Origin: Neurospora tetraspora
Taxonomy: Eukaryota; Ascomycota; Sordariomycetes; Sordariales; Sordariaceae
Length of the DNA: 64,000 nucleotides
Assembly (NCBI RefSeq): GCF_033439725.1
Contig: NW_026944384.1
Location: 3,844,001 to 3,908,000 of the forward strand
Direction of reading: 5' to 3'
Below, in pieces: positions 22,599-35,020 of the stretch. The notes under the pieces were generated by a model. That model was not told where the DNA came from and searched no databases. It was given only the letters and a program-made list of their open reading frames with translations. Position numbers and translations under genes: made by a program. The first letter of the stretch is position 1. Each line of letters starts with the position of its first letter.

Positions 22599-25127
22599 CT
22601 TGTAAATTGTTTCAGGGTGTTCAGACGAGGAGTTGGTTGAATAATTCGGTGATGGATACGAGATGTTGGTATGAGAGTCGTAGAAGGGTTGACTGACGAT
22701 AATCTATTGGGTTGATTAAAAGTATATGATATCAAAGGGCACCAGGCCGGGAAGTCGGAAAGTTAGTGAACGACTGGTTGAGAAAGCAAAGAATATTATG
22801 ATAGACAAAAGCACATCAACGGCGAAGGAGCAAGAAAAGCCGGGGCACAAGTTAATATGAATGAGCCTCTGTCTCTAGCCTCTACCACATGTAAGAGAGA
22901 GAGAAGCGATCCTGTGCCGCCCATCTTGTGAAGATTCCCCGAAGTGGATGGCACTATCGAGGTGGGCACCACTAGATCACTATACTCAAGGTTGTTTAAA
23001 GGTGGTTGAGTGGGTAGTGAGCGGCTGTGACGAGCAGGAAACCTGCATGGCGGATCCGGGGACTCAGCGTGGAATAGGTTTGGAGGTGTGCGTGATGGCC
23101 TTGAAGACTCTTGTGTGCCTGAACTGTTGCCGCGGACGATCCCCTCTAGGGTCTTGTGTCTTTCGTCAGCGCACCAATCATGATGCTGTCCGAGTTCCGA
23201 TGTATGGCAAGCACGGCAGTTGTAGCGTTGAGCGAATCTAGCCCCGGGGATACATGTGGATTACTGATCCAGATGGGCTTCTGTTGTGTTTTTCCTTCTG
23301 GTCACGGGCAAAGAATTTTGTATACGCTTCGAAAAGCGAGAGATTGTGGATTGTCAGATGCTGAATCCGATGCGGCGATGTTGACAAGACCGCTTGAGTG
23401 GTCGTTGAACCTCGATGCCGCTATCATGATGGTCAGTTACGAAGATCAATGGCATGTTGACCACATGTCCATCGTCGAACTCATAAGTCTCGTCGGACGA
23501 GGATGAGAAGAGAGTCCCAGGAATCTGGAAAGAGCGGCCTTCTCTGCGGCCATCAGCGCTTGTACTAGTATGTAGCCACTCCCACCCCTTTCTCCTCGTC
23601 AAGAAGTGTGGTTCTTCGCAGAGAAAAAGTTAAGAACGACCGCCGTGGACCACGACGACGGGCGCTTCGAGGTTACCCAAAGCGGTTTAACTGCAACCTG
23701 ACTGTTCCGCCAAGCAGTATACTAGTCTAAAAGTAGACTGGCTTGCTGGGAGCTTAACGAGACGCAGCCGACATCTCGATTCCGATTCGTCCATTGTTTC
23801 AGGAACACATGTTGATCAATAAAGTTACCCGCCGAGAAACATCATTCACGTCAACACGGTCAGACGAAGCTTACCATCACTTTTACTTCCCTTGCTTCCC
23901 CCAGCGCCGTGCCTGTGTGCCGTGTGTTACCCACTCAACCCTATTTTGCACGTCTTACTTGCATCTTGTTCTTCCCAAGCTATTTCGGAGAGGAAATGAT
24001 GCAAAATGTTTCTCGGTTCCGTTCTTTGGGTGAGTGTGGGTGTTCGTTGCCGTTCGTCTGCAGTCAGCTCTGGCTGCTTCTAGCGGTCCGATTAATCACT
24101 CCAAGTCCTTTCAGCAACGAACGACTCTCATCGTGCATCTTCCCATCTATCTTTATCTTCATGACATCACGCAACGTTGTTTGGTGGTATTATGGATGGA
24201 AAGTATCGGAATGTTGCCCCCGACGGCAGTCGAAAAGAGGGCATTTTTGAACACCACACTTGTGTGTTGCGGTATCTCATGGCAGACTTGAGATCCGGAA
24301 GTAGATGAGGAGGGCCATGAAGTTGCGGTTATTTCATTGGAAAGAATAAAAGACGGTCAAGGGTAGCCGGGGTACATTGCCCTTTTGCACATTCCAAGCT
24401 GCCGTGCTCCCAGATCTCCCCACGTCCCGGCGCGTAGATTAGATGGCCGGGCGGCTATGTCCACGCGGGGTGGCTAACGGCCGGCCCATTTCCCGACCTA
24501 TGTACGTGTCTCGAGGTATATTGTGGCACGGAAACATGACTTCATGCATGCTATTAACATTTCCTTCTTCTTATATGATCTGGTGTTGCTCAGGTTTGTT
24601 TGGGTGCTGTGGGTGCTGAGGCTCAACTGACCTTTGGCTTCGCCACGGCAACGACAGCCACAGATGTTGATATTGTGACACCGTAGGCGAGCAAAATTGT
24701 TGGAATGAGGGTGAGATTTGAGAGCTGAAGAACCAGCTCCGTAACGCTTGTGCAGCTGATCGTTCCTTTCAAAGACGCACACAACCTCTTGAAACACCAT
24801 TGTCCGCTGCTCTCCCGGCTCATCAAAATGTAGGCATACCACGATACAGTAGTGCGGCTTCAAATACGCGTGAATCTATATCTACATTTATCTTCGAGCG
24901 CTTCGAGTGACACGCCATCATAAAGCCTAGAAGATAATTCCATAAACCGACATTGCAACAAAGAATATTACCCCAACGCCTGATTTTTCCCGGAGCCCGA
25001 TGTGTTGCGACAATGAACAAATGCGCATGAATAACGCCTCCAATGAAGAATAGCAGAGAAAAAGAAAGAAGGGTAACGGACTTTAGACAAACCCGAACAC
25101 AAGAGTGGACAAAAGTTTATCCATCTT
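22599..25127. other. 2.5-kb intergenic stretch, no gene seen
   Basis: No frame of convincing length or composition on either strand, no tRNA-like block that I could recognise and no repeats. Its first part is the promoter of the membrane-protein gene ending at 22598. Confidence 0.45.
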
Positions 25128-26785
25128 TTAGTCGCTCTCGTCACCGCCCTTCTTGGACTTCTTCTCCTTCTTATCCTTCTTTTCCTTCTTCTCCTTCTTT
25201 TGCTTCTTGCGCTCGGCCTTCTCCTCGGCGGTCTCGCCGTCGTGCTTCTTGCGCTTCTTGCTGTCGCCGGCCTCCTCGGCCTCCTCGCTCTTCTCAGCCT
25301 TCTCCTCAGGCTTGGGCCTCTCAGCAATCTCAACCTTGGCGGCCTCAGCAGCAGGGGCGGCAGCGGCAGCGGCCTCGGACTCAGCGGCGGCGCTGAAGTC
25401 CTTGTAGCCCTCAGTCCACTTAGCGGGAGTCTCGGCGTTGGGGCGGCCGAACTTGTCGAGCTTGCCGTCGCTCTTGAGCTTCTTCTTCTCGAGAGCAACA
25501 GGGCCAAGACCCCAGCGGCGAGGGTAGAGGTCACGCTCCATGATGCAGCGCTTGACCTTGGCAACGACACCGTGGTCGCAAGAAAGCATCCTGTAGGAGA
25601 GAATGGTCAGCATCACAGAAAACAATTTTGGTCAGAAGCGGAACATGACTTACTCAACACCGTTCATCTGGGCGATACCGATCGCAATAGCCTCACCCTT
25701 GGTGGTCATGAGGACAACCTCCTCGTGAGTCTCAATGCCTTTCTCGAAGCGAAGGAGACCAGGCAACATGAGCTTGGCACCATAGCAGACAGCGTTGACA
25801 GCAGAGTCCTTGACAACGATTCTCTTGTAGGTGGTAAGGAGAGTCTCAAGGGGCTGGATAACCGAGCGGAGAGCGGTCTCGTCGCCACCGTTGTCGAACT
25901 GCCACTGAGCGTCGAGGACATCGTGGAGGGTGACCATGGAACCGTTGTCCTCGGACATGATACCGGAGCGGACACGGCGGAGCTCCTGCATGTGGGCGCC
26001 GACACCGAGGAGGAGACCAAGATGGACGCAGAGGGTTCTGATATAGGTACCGGCCTCGCAAGAAACCCAGAAAACACCGAGGTGACGGTCATTGTCGAAC
26101 TCGATGAGCTTGGACTCGTAAATGGAGCGGATACGAAGCTGGCGCTTGACGGCAGAGATCAAAGGAGGTCTCTGGAAGAGGGCACCGGTGAGGGTCTCGA
26201 GGGCCGAGGCGAAAGCAGCCTCGCCGCCGGGGACGCTGTCGTGGAAGCGGATAACGCAAACGTACTCCTTACCAGCACCCTGCTGGGCCTTGACGAGTCT
26301 GGTGGCACGGTCGACGCAGACAATCAAGCAGCCGGTGACCTTGGGATCGAGAGTACCGGAGTGACCAGTCTTCTCAACACTATGGAAGAATTGCAATCAG
26401 CATAAGCCCGATACCAGCAGTGAGATTCGTCTCTTCTTGCGTGTTGAATACATACCGGAGCATGCGCTTGATCCAGGCGACAACTTCGTGGGAGGAGGGG
26501 TTGGAAGGCTTGTCCTGGTAGGAGTTAGCATGCGCTCAGATTGCGAAAGAATGATATTGAAGGATCAATTTCGCAAATGGCAAGGCTTACCAGGTTGATG
26601 ACACCAGAGGAGACATAGGACTTGATGTCGCGCTTGGAGGGAGAAGAACCGGCGGGGATGGGGGTGAAGTGGCCGGTACGGACGAGGAGGTTGCTGTAGT
26701 TCTTCAAGAGAAGAGGCCACTCGCTGGTGTCGACCGCGGGCTCGGTGGCCTGGGGCTTAATAACGTGTTCTGTCTCGGCACCCAT
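25128..26785 (-). CDS. cbf5: H/ACA snoRNP pseudouridine synthase Cbf5 (dyskerin)
   Basis: Four exons: 26785-26591, 26514-26456, 26379-25654 and 25590-25128, all in frame, giving 480 aa. The dyskerin-like N-terminus precedes the TruB catalytic domain, with [11 protein letters not shown] carrying the catalytic Asp at residue 96. The PUA domain lies at about 270-350, including [12 protein letters not shown] and the [10 protein letters not shown] strand. The C-terminal 100 residues are a KKEKK/KKDKKEK-type basic-acidic tail typical of nucleolar Cbf5. The enzyme isomerises uridine in rRNA and snRNA guided by H/ACA snoRNAs with Nop10, Nhp2 and Gar1. Length and motif order match the yeast protein (about 480 aa). 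The three introns lie in the 5' half and at the PUA-tail junction. Confidence 0.96.
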
Positions 26786-27770
26786 TTTGACTGTTGTTTT
26801 GCGATTGAATACTCTGACTTTGTTGTTGGTGATAATTGGGAATCGATGATGATGATCTTTTCGTGTAATCAACGTCCGCGAACCGGTAGAAGAAATGGCT
26901 TCGGTCGCGGGTTGTTTGGTTTCACGAAGGAAATTAAGAAAGTCGAGAGGAAGAGTCGGTAGGCAAAGCACGGCTCGGAGTGGGCACGTCGAGGATTCAA
27001 GATCAAGACCGTTTGACCTTGCGATCACTTTTTTCCACTTTTTGCCGAAAAAAAAAGGCGGCGGAGCTTTTGCGTTGATCCAAGCTCTGAATTTTTTCCT
27101 CAGCCTTTTGCATTTTGGGCCAATGTGGGGTCTTCGTCCGGTGCCACAACTGCAGCCTCGCCGCGCTAACCCGTTCAGTGTGGGGTTTCAATGGGGCCTG
27201 CCGTGCCTGCCCAGCGGGGTTGACGACAAACCATCTCACAGGTGCCCTGTGCGCGGCCAATTGGCAACAATTGGTCCCTGAAACCCTCAATTGGGAGTGC
27301 CAATGCCGTCCACAGACTTTGTTTGCTCCTTCTATCGCGAACTGTTCTGATACATGGGATGAATGTCATCATCGGAAGATATTTCAGGCAAATGATACGC
27401 TTACGACAATCTAGACAATTCGCCTCAACGTTCACATGACTTCAAGTTTTTGTGCCCACGTGGAATTCAAACGGCTGTCCAGGCAGCACTCGACAAATTT
27501 GGTCTTTTGACTTCCATTAATGTGTCTAGACACTCAGATCGACTACAACGGTGAAGCAATCCTGGCTTCCACTTGTGTCTCTAGGGTCTTCAAATCAGCC
27601 TATGAAAGGCATCTGTGACGTCGGTACGTGATTAGGATACCCGTATCCCAATCATAGGTTTCTTCCCATCCGAACTCCATCCGAACCCCAGGGTATTTGT
27701 ACTTGTCTTAACCGTAGACCTCGCCAACAAAAGAACTGAACATGGTCCGTTTGGGCGGTGATGGTGAGCG
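26786..27770. other. Intergenic: cbf5 promoter side, no gene seen
   Basis: About 1 kb between cbf5 and the 3' end of the next minus-strand gene. I see only ordinary sequence and an A run at about 27046-27056. No supported gene. Confidence 0.45.
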
Positions 27771-29540
27771 TTATGACGCATGTCCCCTAGTTACCCCCAC
27801 CTCCGTCCACCCATTCTCCTGCTGCTTCTGTTGCAGGTGTTGCTGGAAGGATTGCTGTTGCATGACTCCCAGACCGGTTTCCGCCCTTTGAGCACTTCCT
27901 GCTGACCCGTTCGAGCCCGGCCTGGATCCATGAGCTCTTCCGTAGCCCGGGTGATGCAGGACCGGTGCCTGAGGCTGAGCCGGCATTTGGTAGTACCCTC
28001 CTGTGCCATCGCCACCAGCGTTGCCGGTATTGTTGTTATTGTACGGACTCTCCACCTCGTGCATCTCGTACATCTCATCTCGTCCCTTGCCCTTCCCGCT
28101 ACTCTCGTATCCTAGGTTGGAGTTCGACGGCTTGGATCGCAAACTGGCGTCTTCACCACCCAGCGCAATGCCAATTGCAATCTCCCGTTGCCGCTGCTCA
28201 TGTTGCTGCTGCTCATGTTGCTGCTGCTCATGTTGACTTTGCAAGTGCGCCATCATGCTCTGCTGCGTGACGGGGCTGGGCCACTGAGAAAAGGGCGGCG
28301 GCGGCGGAGAGGCACCGTTTGCTACCGAAGAGCCAGCGGGCGATAATCGTTCCTCGATCTGGCCCAACCGTTGATGCGTGCCCGGCCACTGCACACCCGA
28401 AGCTGGAATTCCGTCTGTTGCGCTGACGGGACTGTTGTACTGGCTTGAGTACGGGCTGAAATACCGAGGCAGGGCCGGTCCGTCCGTATGTGCGCTGATC
28501 GGACTCTCGTCCCAGCCCCTGAGCGGTCTCTGGCTGACAGGCGTCTCAAACATTTCCCCGCCGCTGCCACCGTGCCCGGCATGCCTCGTCTTGGGATGAG
28601 GCCAACCCTGCCCGGCGTTGCGACGTTCGAGTTCGCGCAAGAAGCGGCGTCTTCGTCGTTTTCCGTTGCAAACAATGCCAAAGCCCAAAATGGCCAGGAT
28701 GAGAGCAAGGCCACCGAAGGCTATGCCGACACGCGCGCCCAAAGATACCGGGCCATAGTCTGGCAGGGGAAGGCCCTTTGGCTCTGGGTCGGTGATGGTG
28801 ACGTTGTTGTACTCGTTGGCAAAGGGGTCGCCGCGGAAGGATATGGTTGAGCCTACCTCGGGCCTCTGGGTGCAGGACGCGTTCAACAGAGTGACGTAGT
28901 TCACCAGATAATTCCCTCCCACGTCGTAATTTGCCAGACAATGATTACACTGAGTAACAGCCTGGTCATCCCATTTGTCACAGTAGCTGAACGCGCCGGT
29001 ACTTGTGGTCATGTTTTGCCATAAGACCGAGGCCTTGAGAGGCTCGCATGCCTTGCTGTGAATGGGAAGTTTTGTCAGTTGATAGATACTCGCCTGTTGA
29101 ACAAGAGCTGGCTTACCTGGTGATGCAAGGGTTGTTTCCAGCCTCCGGATGAGGGTTGTCTGCCGGTTGATCCCAGAGACAATAAGCAAGATTATATCGG
29201 AGGTTATCTGAGAGAAGGTCGAATGTTAGCGTTGGATTGAGTGCCTCTTTGGCTGAAGCAGCAACTCACACAAAAATGACTGGACGTCTGTGTTGTTCCC
29301 TTGACTGTATTCACTCGTCATCTGGCATTGCATACACGCCTTGTACACAGCTCCTGTGTTGGTCATGTCATATTCGTTCTGTGTGCACACCGTTTCATCC
29401 CCGGCCGTTGCTCCTAGAGTGTTGCCGCAATATTGGGCGCATGGTGATCCAGCAGTTGTGAAAATGGCCGTCGTCAATGGTGCCAATGCCGCGGCAGCCG
29501 TGACAATGAAGAGTGACGGACGGACATTGCCGCCCACCAT
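27771..29540 (-). CDS. Secreted-ectodomain single-pass membrane protein (paralog B)
   Basis: Three exons: 29540-29270, 29207-29117 and 29055-27771, giving 548 aa. The signal peptide covers about residues 1-25. The Cys-rich ectodomain has CAQYC, CMQCQMT, NLRYNLAYC, SKACEPLKASV and CNHCLANYDVGG, followed by NYVTLLNASC and PEVGS. One transmembrane helix (about 200-225) precedes a basic RRRRR stop-transfer. The long tail is rich in Gln, Pro and Gly, including repeated QHEQQ units. The first intron falls at the same codon and phase as in the gene at 20670-22598 (before NLRY), and the motif order is the same, so the two are paralogs. It may be a wall or surface sensor; the function is unknown. Confidence 0.85.
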
Positions 29541-32500
29541 TTTGACCTGTGATCTTTTTTGAGGTCTTCTTTTCGGTTTTCGTCCCTATATCTTCCGTAC
29601 GTCCCCGTGTCGCAAAAAAACTGGTGGTCGGCCGCGAGAGCGGGCCTGCTTGACGTTGCTTGTCCGATATCCGGTCCAGTGGTATCGTTTTTCCGCGCCA
29701 CGCTTCCTATCTTCCGTCCTTCCCACTCTATCGCCCGGACGTATGAGAATATGCTGTGTGCTGAGATTCGGTGCGGGTAACGGAAAGTGCTGAATTATCG
29801 CCACAGGGTTTCTCTGTACGACATGGCTGGTATGCTATCATCCGCAGTTGGTGCGTAGAAGAGAGTCGACCGGCCTGCTTCGTGTCACGAGCGAGCAAAG
29901 CAGGAGGCAGGGGATAAAGCGCGGGGTGGGATAGGGCTGCGCGCCAGTTATCAAAGAAAACAAGGTATATAACAGAAACTTGTTGGCGCGAGAAGTGACG
30001 ATGCTAACCGGAGACTTTACAGCAGGTACTTATCCACTCTTTAGCTGACAGAATTGCGGCTGTTGGTTTCTGACAGGGGACCCAGATAGCCGTGATCAAG
30101 ACGGGAAGGATGTTGAAAAGACGGGAAGGTCGTCGGAGGCAGGCATTCGTTAGTTGTGATATGAGAGTTTGAAGGCGCAGAGGGCACAGTGAGATTGAGA
30201 CAGTCTGGACTCGAGCACCTCGGACAAAAGTCATTGGTTGAGTTGGGGTCCAAGCCCAGGGCATATAGAAGATCTTGCCAGACTTTGACCTCGACAGCGA
30301 GCAACGGTCCCCGTTCCCGTTCCCCTGAAGGCCTGGGGGTGGCGGACACGATGAACGGGACCGAACGGGTTGGGGAGAAGATTGACAGAACAGGGTCACT
30401 TTTGGCGAGGGAGTGGAGGGGCAGATACAGGAGAAGACGCACTGTGCAGAACAGACAAGCTCACTCGACGAGAGCTGGAGTGAGGTGTGATTGGGGTCCA
30501 AATTGCCGACTACACGGGCACCATGAACCATGGGCCATCATGGGGGTGAGAAAAGGTCACTTCACCGGAGGCATCGGGACGACTGCCGAAATGTCCCCCA
30601 AAGCCCCCGTCCCGTGACGACAAGAGACCATCCTTTTGACTTGTGAAATGGGGGTGAAATGGACGACTGTTCTGCGCTGTGGATGGAGGCTTGGGAAGTT
30701 GGCTGAGGACTCTTGCGGGCTTGCCAAGGCCGGGAAGCTGTAGCTAAGAGGCACGATCACCACTAAACCCTCTGGCCCCATCACCGCCCATGCATTGCGC
30801 AGGAACGTCATTGGCCAATCAGAAGAGCGAGATGCGACGTCGGCGGTGGTTTGCCTGCAAGGGCCCCCGGCGGCCTGAGCAGTGAGCACATCGCTGAGCA
30901 CCGTGAACATTTCAAGCATTTTCACGCTCGGTTCCTGGCTTCCCTCTTTTGCTCCACTTGTCGGGGTCGTCCCGTCCGGCAACAGCGACAAACTCGGCCA
31001 GTCACATCACATCATCATCTCCTCATCAATGCCCTTTTCCTTCTTCATCAACGGCCCCTCCCGATCCGGCAAAGACTCGATCGCCAGTTTCCTTCCCGAT
31101 ATCTCTCGCCCTACCGATCATCAAGAGCCGGAGACAAGTGGGAATGGAAGTGGCCCGACCAAACAGGCCACCTCCTGGCTGGCCTTCAGTTGGATGGCCA
31201 TAAGATGTTCGTCGTGATATTCTCAGAGAGGCTGTGGCTGCGAGAAGAGGGCGAGAGAGGGCAGAGAGGACAACTTGAGCAAGCGGCCTCGATGGTTGTT
31301 CGCCTTGGGCCAACCAAGTCTTCAGCCGACTCCCTCGCATTGCACCACATGTTCTCGCTTCCACTGGAACTTGGAAACGTTGGTCACACACAGGTGGTCA
31401 TCATTTCAGCGACCCCAACCGTTGGATGGCTCTCTGTGTGCTGCGCGACATTGATGAGATGCGCACATTCACGACAGTGTCTCACATCTCATCCCACACA
31501 ACCAACGCCGCCAACCCCCACCCACCATCGAGTGGAAGAGACCGGAGCCGAGGCACTGTACGTACCTGGCTGAGCTGGCTAAGGTATGTATCTGATATGC
31601 CGAAGATGATTTCCTTTTCAACTTTGTCTTCATCTCTCGATGTTTGCCATTTTCCTCGAAAGCGAAGAAAAGAAATGAACCAAGTCATCATAAGCTCCAC
31701 TATGGACTTGGAACGACCAGGCCTTAGCCGCCGGCTGGAACTTTACCATTCTCGTCACTTGTTGGAATTTGATGTCGCTTACAACTTACACAGTACATGA
31801 GCGAACAGAGTGCGTGACGAAGAGATGCAGCGTGAGTATCGCATAGTTGATGTGACAATGCCGCACTATTGTCCTGTTATCGACGTGCTATTATCTTCCC
31901 CTTTCCTTAGCAGTCAACAACAACCTTCACAGGCTCCATGGATATTACCCGGTCAAAGCCATTATCATTCCGTGTTCTATCCATGGTCCGGAGAGTTCTT
32001 CAACACATGGCCGGACCCAATCAAGGTCACTATGGCGAAGACTTCAAGCACGACATATTATCACATATACCACCTACCCCTTTTTCGCCACACCCTTTGC
32101 GGTTCTCGTCTCGTCCCATCGTCCAGCCCGTCAGCGAGTGACTGCCATCGCACGGCCTCGGCGCGCACACAGTACACGGCACCACAGATGGACCCAGCAA
32201 TTTGGTATTGCCGCTGTACTGCGCACTAATGGTTAGTGAACACCACCGTGATATGGCACTGGGGCCCGAACGGCTGAAGGCCTTGTTATACTGCCATCGG
32301 TCCTACACTACCACGTATCAACCTCGCTGCCTGTTGCTTACTAGACTCCCGAGTCGGTTCCTTGGTCGATCTCTTACCACGAGACCGAGAGATTAGGAAA
32401 TAGGGGGTAAGCATAGGTGAAGGTGGACGTGAAGGAGAGCGCAAGAGGCGTGGCCTCATGTATGCTCGTCCTGGACACTCGCCGAGTATGGAAAGGGAGA

Positions 32501-33615
32501 TGTCGTTAAAAGTGCGCCTCTCCAGCGAACGTAACCCTTAGGTTCAAGCCAGCTTGTCGCTCACTACTTGGCAGCAAATGTACTGCTGCACGGTTCCAAT
32601 CTCTCATAATCCATCACTGCAACCGCCGACATCATTGCTGATATCAGCACGTTCAGACCTGGCCTACGGAACATCCGGGACCTTGGCCAAAAAGCTTGAC
32701 TATGCTTGGTTCACTAGTGTGATACCCAATGTTCCTCAATATGTCCACGCATACAAGTCGTCTGCCGGCCATCCACCCAGTCGGGCTGGACACTCTTTTG
32801 TTGTCCGGGCAATCTGGTGCTTCTTCGGCGTTCTATGCAGGCTGTAGTACTTTGTGTTATACAACCGTGCCGCCGGTATGACAGGAGGCAATGGTCTCGA
32901 GTATGACATGAGCAATGTGAAGAGCTTCTGGTGCCCCCTTCGGTTCGTTGCCGCTCAGCTTTTTCTCTTGTCACTATCACCGCCGCTTCGGCACAGTTGA
33001 TGGTGGAAAGGAAAGGGATGTAAGTTTGAGTGCCGGACAGCTTTCGGGTAGAGCCCCTGAGATTGAGATTGATGGGCCGAGCCGCCGGGTGGAGGGATAC
33101 CCGCACCCCTTTTCTGAGCCGTCAGAGTAATCTGTGTTATATCATACTTGAAATTGAAGCATGGGAAGTTGATGCCCCTCGGCATTTGTCTCGAGATATA
33201 CCCCTGAATGTCCAGCGGCTGAGTGGGTGCCTAAAGCATAAACAAAGATATTGAATTGAAGGTATCAGACGGAGTTCCAGTCACTGAGTTAAGCAAATGC
33301 ATCGTAACTTCACGTTTCATAGTTTGACATTTTCTTCAACAAATCAGTCAACTCTCAGCAGAGAAACACTTGCGGCTTTCAACGACGCCATGAGCAAGAT
33401 CCAATCAACACCACAGTCCAAAGTGCCATATACATCCGATGTTATTCTCCTCGTCCTTCCCTTTTCCTGATGATCCCTTCAATTCAGGCCATAGAGACAT
33501 AATGACGGCGTCTTTCCTTCTTGTTCCCCCTCTGTTCCCTCAATCTCCATCCACCAGCGCCAGACCCATTTCAACCACTTCGCAAAACCTTCCCATCTGC
33601 CTCCCTCACTCACAC
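29541..33615. other. 4-kb stretch without a supported gene
   Basis: Several frames of 60-240 codons are open on both strands (for example 30004-30531 minus and 30851-31573 plus). None shows a domain, a signal peptide, a sensible start context or splice sites joining it into a larger protein. The base composition is like the rest of the window, so this is not a RIP-mutated relic. It may hold long non-coding RNA. Confidence 0.4.
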
Positions 33616-34107
33616 TCACTCCACATACTTCCAATACAACCTCTCAAACCTCAAACTCTTCATATACCAATCCTCCCCTTGTTCCCCCTCCCCTCCCTCC
33701 TTCCCCTTCCTCACCCACCTCTCATAATAATGTCCCCCGCCAGCCCCCTGCCACCCCGTCTCCCCCTCCTTCGGCGCCGCATGATAAATCGCCGGAAAAA
33801 TAACCTCATATTCATCCTCGCTGATCTTCGTGAACTCCCCCGCGCCCGAAATCAAATGCATCGTCCGGAGGCCTTTGAATTTCTCGGAGAAGTAAGAGGT
33901 CCAGGACGCCAGGGAGTCAAACCCGAGTGTCACGGGCCCGGAGGCGGACGGTTCGACGATGGGAGAGGAGGAGAAGTAGTCGATGAAATTGAAGGTGCAA
34001 GAGGGGAGGATGAGGGAGGTTAGGCGGGGGAATTGCTGGGTGTCGACGTAGCGGCAGTAGCGGAGTTTTAGGGATTGGATTCTGGATTCTGCTGGGGTGG
34101 CGGCCAT
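33616..34107 (-). CDS. Small hypothetical protein, 163 aa
   Basis: A minus-strand frame from ATG 34107 gives 163 aa with balanced, protein-like composition (LTSLILPSCTFNFIDYF, then GLRTMHLISGAGEF, ending in ERLYWKYVE). The frame stays open upstream to 34425, but that part is Ser/Thr/Pro/Gln low complexity and is more likely leader, so I start at 34107. It has no transmembrane segment, signal peptide or known domain. The LTSLILPSC and FKGLRTMHLI blocks vaguely resemble leucine-rich repeats of F-box-related fungal proteins, so it may be a fragment or short relative. Possibly restricted to related fungi. Confidence 0.5.
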   Translation of the reverse strand: MAATPAESRIQSLKLRYCRYVDTQQFPRLTSLILPSCTFNFIDYFSSSPIVEPSASGPVTLGFDSLASWTSYFSEKFKGLRTMHLISGAGEFTKISEDEYEVIFPAIYHAAPKEGETGWQGAGGGHYYERWVRKGKEGGEGEQGEDWYMKSLRFERLYWKYVE

Positions 34108-35020
34108 GGTTACTGGTGTGGTGATGGGATGGTTGTACGGGAGTTGTTGAAGGTGAAGTTTTTTTTGGGCGGTTCTGGATCGTGGTGGGCGTAGACGTTG
34201 AGGTGGTTGGCTGTTTGTTGAGTGAGTAGGTGATGCTGAATGAGGTGTGCACTTTTGTTTCTTTTGGCTGTTGGTTGGAATAGGTGGTATGATTCGATTT
34301 GAGTAGGATGATGACGATGGTGAAAGACAGATGGAAGGATGAGTTGTGAACCACTGGATCATCTGGCTCTGGATGATTTTATATGACTCGATTGAGATAG
34401 TTCGTCGACAACCTCTTTGTTCCAATTGTCAACTTGAAAGATATCGGTGACCAATCCAATGGCAAGAAGGCTAATCCGAGATTTCAATCCGAGATTCCAA
34501 TGCTAGGTTTCAATCCGAGATCATTTTCCTGATGGAGGTGCTACAACCCAAGGACACTTGCGTATGCCGTTGGTTCTTTTGACAATCCCGGGGGAAGCGG
34601 GACGTCGCTGTTAAGACCACTTTGAGACTGTTATCCCAAAAGGGAAATATGTCTCAAAACCCGCCTGAAACAAAGTCCCCGACAGAAGGAACATGACGGT
34701 AAGACGCACGTGTGTGGCGGCGCTGGCAACCTGAACGGTCTCTTCGGTCTTCTGTGCCGCTGGATAGCGGGATCTCCCTCGGTTCTGGGGAGCGAGGGGT
34801 AGATAACTTGAGAGCCTTGCTCTCCGAATCTGTCTACCTTGGCTTCAAGTTTGGCGAGTACTGATGTACAAGGAAAGACCGTGTAATGTTATTACAGAGC
34901 TGGGACTGCAGACAACTGGGGGATAAAGAGAATTCAGGCTGCACGATTCGTGGTTCATATCGTGAAAGTCATTCAACGGAAGAAAAACATTATCCGATTA
35001 GGTATGTTTTGAAAGACAGA
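34108..35020. other. Intergenic with three CAATCCGAGAT-type repeats
   Basis: No gene. Three short direct repeats of (T)AATCCGAGAT lie at about 34472-34521, two of them extended to TTCAATCCGAGAT. Nothing else is visible. Confidence 0.4.

Noticed and set aside
25200-26405. A 401-codon plus-strand frame over cbf5
   Set aside because: It is antisense to the verified cbf5 exons, which contain all Cbf5 motifs with consistent splice sites.
33439-34023. A 194-codon plus-strand frame opposite the small orphan
   Set aside because: Pro/Leu/Ser low complexity without a domain. The minus-strand frame has more protein-like composition, although support is weak for both.
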